Shown in pieces: positions 59,758 to 64,000 of a DNA stretch of 64,000 nt. The stretch is from Paramyrothecium sp. XJ0827 (Eukaryota > Ascomycota > Sordariomycetes > Hypocreales > Stachybotryaceae). The position numbers and the translations under genes are program-made. Below the pieces are notes generated by a model that was not told the origin of the DNA, made no database searches, and was given only the letters and a program-made list of their open reading frames with translations. The stretch spans positions 1,860,001 through 1,924,000 of the forward strand of contig JAJFPB010000010.1 of NCBI GenBank assembly GCA_020881915.1. The letters are read 5' to 3'. Numbering within the stretch: the first letter of the stretch is position 1; the number at the start of each line of letters is the position of its first letter.

Positions 59758-60829
59758 TCAGCCCGTCCCCTGGACAAATCCATTTACTTGCAAGATGCCC
59801 GCCAACCACTGGCTAAAATTGAGTGGCTGCATCGTCACCGAGCGACTCGCGTTGATTGCATCGTTCAGCGTGGCCCGTCCAAAATCGTAACGGCCATTTG
59901 CGGTGGCCAAGAGCCGCTGGTAGTATGCTACTTTATCCAGTTGGCCCACTTGCGTGAAGTATTGAATGCCAGCTTCGAGTTCAGAAACCTGGTATTGTTG
60001 GTGGCTAAATGGAACTAAAAGAGTGTCAGGAAGGGAAGAGGCGAGCTACCATGATTACGTACTGTTGAGAAACAAACTGCAAGTTCCGGCAATGTCGCGT
60101 ACTGCCAACCTGTCTCCTCGCAGAGTCCATTCATGGGGCCAGCTCTTCAGACCCAACTCAACGGCAGCGACGATGAAGCGAACCAGGTCATTGACCGAGG
60201 TCAGACACACACGGACCGTATTTCCTCTCGAGTCTTTTTCCGCATATTCCGTCGTCGCAGCGCCGATGTTGACGAGATAGTCTCCAGCGTTTGGAACCCC
60301 CTCACCAAAGCCAATGTTGAAGTTTCTTAGGCCGTAGAACCTCTCCATGAAGATTCCGCACGAGAAGACAGTGTAGCGCAATTTTCGCGAAGCACGATAC
60401 CAGTGCCGTAATAGCTCGAGAGCTTCCGACGACCCACGGTCGAGCGGATCATTGTGTGAAGGCCGACGACTGAGGGATCCCTCAAATTCAGAAGGAACAA
60501 ACAAGCGTACGCGACCATGAGCAGCGGCATTGATCAGGTTCAACTGTTCGCTGCCAGAAATTGTGGAAATAACGAGATCAATACCCTGCAAAGCAAAGGA
60601 CAGGCTTTGGTAGTTGTTGTAATCGACCACATGTACCTGAACTTCCAGCTGGGCGAATTCTGGCCTTTGCTAAGCGCACATTAGCATCAGCTCAAGGACG
60701 CACCAAACACAGGCTGGAACTGACAGATCGCGAGAGGACCACCACGTTGTACGCAGTATCTGCTTCAGAAAACCCTGACGCAAGTAAGTATCCAAGGCCG
60801 CCTCCGCCAGCAATGGCAATTCGCATCAT
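59758..60829 (-). CDS. NmrA-like / isoflavone-reductase-like NAD(P)-binding protein
   Basis: Three exons (60725-60829, 60063-60669, 59758-60014; introns 55 and 48 nt) give 322 aa. The Rossmann start MMRIAIAGGGGLGYLLASGF has the glycine-rich nucleotide loop (G8-G9-G10-G11-L12-G13). Then come VVVLSRS, a VHVVDYNNYQSL segment, DLVISTISG, RVRLFVPSEFEG and YTVFSCGIFMERFYG, all typical of atypical SDRs of the NmrA/PCBER group. The C-terminal third, including the last exon, is the variable substrate-binding part. The VPSEF motif and the lack of a YxxxK pair are usual for the group. Members are enzymes or redox sensors; no substrate can be assigned. No neighbouring biosynthetic genes. Exon 1 ends at a GTCAGT donor. 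Confidence 0.88.
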
Positions 60830-63800
60830 TTTGCCGGTAGTCTGGTAGATGCTTGGGTGGCCAGGACAGACTGGAGGTTTACCAGCAGCGGCGCACCCTT
60901 TCCTCTAAATAAGGCCAGCCGAGCACGAAACCCAGGCAATGTAACATGGCAAACCCACGCAGCGTCTGCCGGCGAATGAGGCAATGATTGGGTGTTACGC
61001 AAAAAATGCCACTTCCATCAAAGTGGCAAATGACTATTGGACGCACACCAACGGCCCAAGGGATAATAAGCGTAATGACACCCTGAAGTCTTGGAAGATC
61101 GTATTGTCCATTGGCTCGAGCGAAAACAAAGCTTTAGGATCAAATGGACGGGGAAAGAAGCATGCAAGGGAGCCTGCAGGATCGCGCTGTTGCATGTAGG
61201 CTAGACCTCACTCCCTGAGCCACTGTCGTTTCATGTCTTGAGATGGTATTTCGGTGGATCCGGCGAACCGGCGACGCCTAGTCAACGACGTATATCCTGA
61301 AGTCCCTCTTAGCGTGTGCGCGGTGGCCTGGGAACGGGCGTTTCCGCAGTCATCTTCGCCAATGACAGAACGTAATAAGGAATGGAGGGTATGGACAAAG
61401 TCCCACCCCCTTACTTAGGTGTCAGCAGCTCACACGAGCGTGGGCAGACAACAACCAACTCCAAGTTGTGGCGACGATTTGCCTAGAGTCTCGCCTCGAT
61501 TTTGTGGATGTGCCTCGATGTAACCATTTGGGATATTAGCAGACTCGAAGCTGAACGTCTGTATGGCAATGGCGCTATCGCAGCAGCGAAGTGCAGGAAA
61601 GCCTCCGCTAGGGTCTGCCAAGGTTCCCATACGGTAGTGCTTTGAAGAATGAGCCGAGAAGGGGGTGCACATAGCTCAGCCTTGCCGGGCTGGAAGCAGT
61701 TCGCGGCCCATTTGCATGGTCTGGCGAGCCATGGGGATGGGTCGGCACTAGGACGGTACCTATCAGAAAACTTCTTGGGTTGGCATGTCGAAAAGACCTT
61801 TGTGGGCGTGGCCCCAGCACCTTGGGAGCAACTATGCCTTGAGTGCCAAAGGCCCATTGATTTCATAACTTCAGGCCCCCAACTGTGGAGGCGAGAGCAT
61901 GATGGCATGATCTGTGCTCGTGGGCACAGCTTGCATCGGAGACTCCAGAGCCCGTGGGGCAAGTAGCGGACTCGTGGCTGTGGTCATGATGCTGGAAATC
62001 TTGGGTGATACAACAAGACCCCGGGCAATGGGACTTGAGTATTAGGGCTGATCCGGCATGACCTGCTGCATTGGTTTGGGTGAAGGGCCGTTTATGGACT
62101 AATGCGCAGGGCTGTGAGTACCAATGAGGCAAGGAAAGCAGGGTATCGTCGTCGCAGCATCGAGGGAGCCGTTGAAAAGCATCGCACAGCCATGTAATAT
62201 GGTTGGCAGAAAACTTTGGCACCTACGGTTCCACGGGACCCGATTGGAGGGATAGGAGTGAGAAGGGGTGTCGCCAGTTACCGAAGCGTGGTGAGATCAT
62301 GAGACCAAGTTTGTACCGGTGATGGTGGAGACAGAACCGACCGGGATGTGGTGTTTCGTGACTGAATATAGAGGAGGTAGGCAAGGCACTGTACTGTAAG
62401 GCAAAGCAAGATTAAGTAAGGTACAGTAGGGAAGAGGATGATGAGAGTTGGTAGATTGTTCGGCGGGTTTTAGGGATGTTGCACCACATGTCGCGCGCCT
62501 GCCACTTCAGCCCCTTGCATCCTGATTTAGGCGTCCAAGGTGCCAACTGACAGGAGAGCCCTGTGGTACAGGTGGTACCTTACCTTAGAATAGGGTACCT
62601 TACCTTAAATTAGGGTACCTTACTGTAGTGTTGCACGAACTACTAATCGAAGGTAGGTACTATCTGTATAACTATAGTACCTGAAATTGCCCTGGCTAGG
62701 CGTACAGGTGTTACTGTTTACAAATAGCACGAGACAAGTGAAAAAATCGTGACACATGTCTTGTTCTGAGGAAGGTTTATCGGGGATTAAAGAAGACAAT
62801 AACATCTATCCGCACCTTGAATCGGTTTCTACAGTACCATTTCGAAAGACAACAGTAAGTAATGCAGGCACTTATTATTGCTACCTCAGTAAGTGGAATG
62901 AAAGCCAAGTAGATAGAGGGGCCATCTGTGTGTGTCTCCCGTCGCTCACCCACTTGGCAGCCAACCTCGCTACACCTGCATGCCCGTATAGGCAGCCACA
63001 TCCACGCCCGCCATCGCCCGCAGGTGGCTGACGTTTTCAAGGTTGTGACAAGCTTACATCGCAGGCGTGGGGGACGGGAGGCAATTCGATGCGCGCTCGC
63101 GAACGCATACTTAGATATCGTCCCACTCCTGACCTGGCCATGACGTACCACTCTCCGGGATGAACGATTGGCCAAGTACCGAGAACCCCGTGGCAAACTA
63201 TTCACGATGTTGGTGCTCCCGTGGTTTGCCGTGCGCGAGTTGTACAATAGTGAAATGCGCCGAGGAATAAAATAGACTAGAGGGACGAAACCCACTCCTC
63301 CGTGAGATTCATCCCGTCCGGGCGAGTTCGTCCAAAGCCAATCATCAAGCGTGGCAGGGATTTTCGGAGGCTGCGTGGTGAGCTTCTGTGCCTCATCTGG
63401 TAAGACTCGACTTTCCTGTTCCCACGGTGTCGCCCGCCTAGGAGCCTATCACGCGCGTCAGACTCGACCATCGAGCAGGAGGTAGGTGGTATGAGCTATC
63501 CAGCATCACCGGCAGTGGTCGCAAGACAAGTGAGACAGAAAGCACTATAACCGGACACTTCTACTTGAATGCACAAGACATCCTCCTCCTTAAACAACCG
63601 AAAAATATAAGTCTTATCTTAGAAATTTTGGAGAAATTCTAAAGCTTTTTAAAAACTTTTTATCATCAGTATCATTTACTGGATATTCATTTGCGTTGGC
63701 CGCCTACGGCCAACCCGCGGGACAGTGATAAGAACATGTGGCGGCTTACAAGCCCGACACGGGAGCGTCTTCACAACCGCCAACTCATGGACTAAACCAA

Positions 63801-64000
63801 ACTGAACTGTCGCCATCTATTCTAGAATACCGCGGCACTCATACGGCAATGGCCCCCACCGGGGCGCGCGCTCACGCTTGCAGCAATGCATCTTCTCGGG
63901 CGGCGCCGCTCCCCTTCTTCCACCTCTGCATGGGGTCCTCGCGTGCCCGCGCAACCTTCTCTGAGCCTTGTGGGCCCCATCCTCCTCCTCCCGGCGAGCA
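60830..64000. other. Terminal intergenic region, 3.2 kb
   Basis: Starts with the NmrA-like gene promoter. Later parts include a GGTACC-rich patch (about 62395-62640) and an AT-rich patch (about 63590-63680). Open frames are short and overlap; none is supported. Any gene here could extend past the window's right edge. Confidence 0.4.
62574..62633 (+). repeat. Three 20-bp GGTACC repeats
   Basis: Exactly 20-bp period at 62574, 62594 and 62614. The first unit is GGTACCTTACCTTAGAATAG, the second differs at three bases and the third diverges after GGTACCTTAC. Confidence 0.85.

Noticed and set aside
1..64000. Biosynthetic gene cluster or CRISPR/bacterial system
   Set aside because: No polyketide, peptide or terpene synthase, no P450 or transporter group and no CRISPR-like array; genes are scattered housekeeping and single accessory genes.

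Overview
The window looks like nuclear DNA of a filamentous ascomycete (Pezizomycotina, most likely a sordariomycete). Genes are monocistronic and lie on both strands. Introns are about 50-150 nt with GTAAGT/GTATGT-type donors and CTAAC/CTGAC branch sites. The recognisable products are typical of ascomycetes. All exon models below were built by eye from open frames, splice signals and family knowledge; no database search was run.

Layout. 1-4.6 kb: no supported gene. 4.7-10.4 kb: SWC4 (chromatin) diverges from a p24 cargo receptor, which converges on a Yck-type casein kinase I. 10.4-14.6 kb: long non-coding stretch. 14.6-26.1 kb: a dense housekeeping block with an aldo-keto reductase, a peroxisomal SCP2 protein, a LETM1-type mitochondrial protein, free methionine-R-sulfoxide reductase, an Inn1/Fic1-like C2 protein and UTP15. 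26.8-29.1 kb: two tandem paralogues of a small four-helix membrane protein, carried on a segmental duplication. 30.4-34.2 kb: a 1211-aa Zn2Cys6 regulator whose zinc cluster is central. 34.3-45.6 kb: gene-poor DNA with microsatellites and a GGTAC-rich motif. 45.6-51.7 kb: a conserved protein of unknown function diverging from the CSA/Rad28 repair factor, then ATG5 and a repetitive hydrophilin-like protein. 53.9-60.8 kb: a small cysteine-rich secreted protein, an ADGF/CECR1-type adenosine deaminase and an NmrA-like oxidoreductase, widely spaced. 60.8-64 kb: nothing clear apart from a 20-bp triple repeat.

There is no operon logic and no obvious biosynthetic cluster. Several genes share divergent promoters (SWC4/p24, LETM1/fRMsr, unknown/Rad28) or face each other (p24/CK1, AKR/SCP2, Rad28/ATG5). 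The most notable observations are an inferred 5-nt microexon plus a start-codon-only coding exon in the fRMsr gene; the tandem membrane-protein pair, whose reading frame is supported by codon-position substitutions; the unusual regulator; and a hidden His-rich last exon in the repetitive protein.
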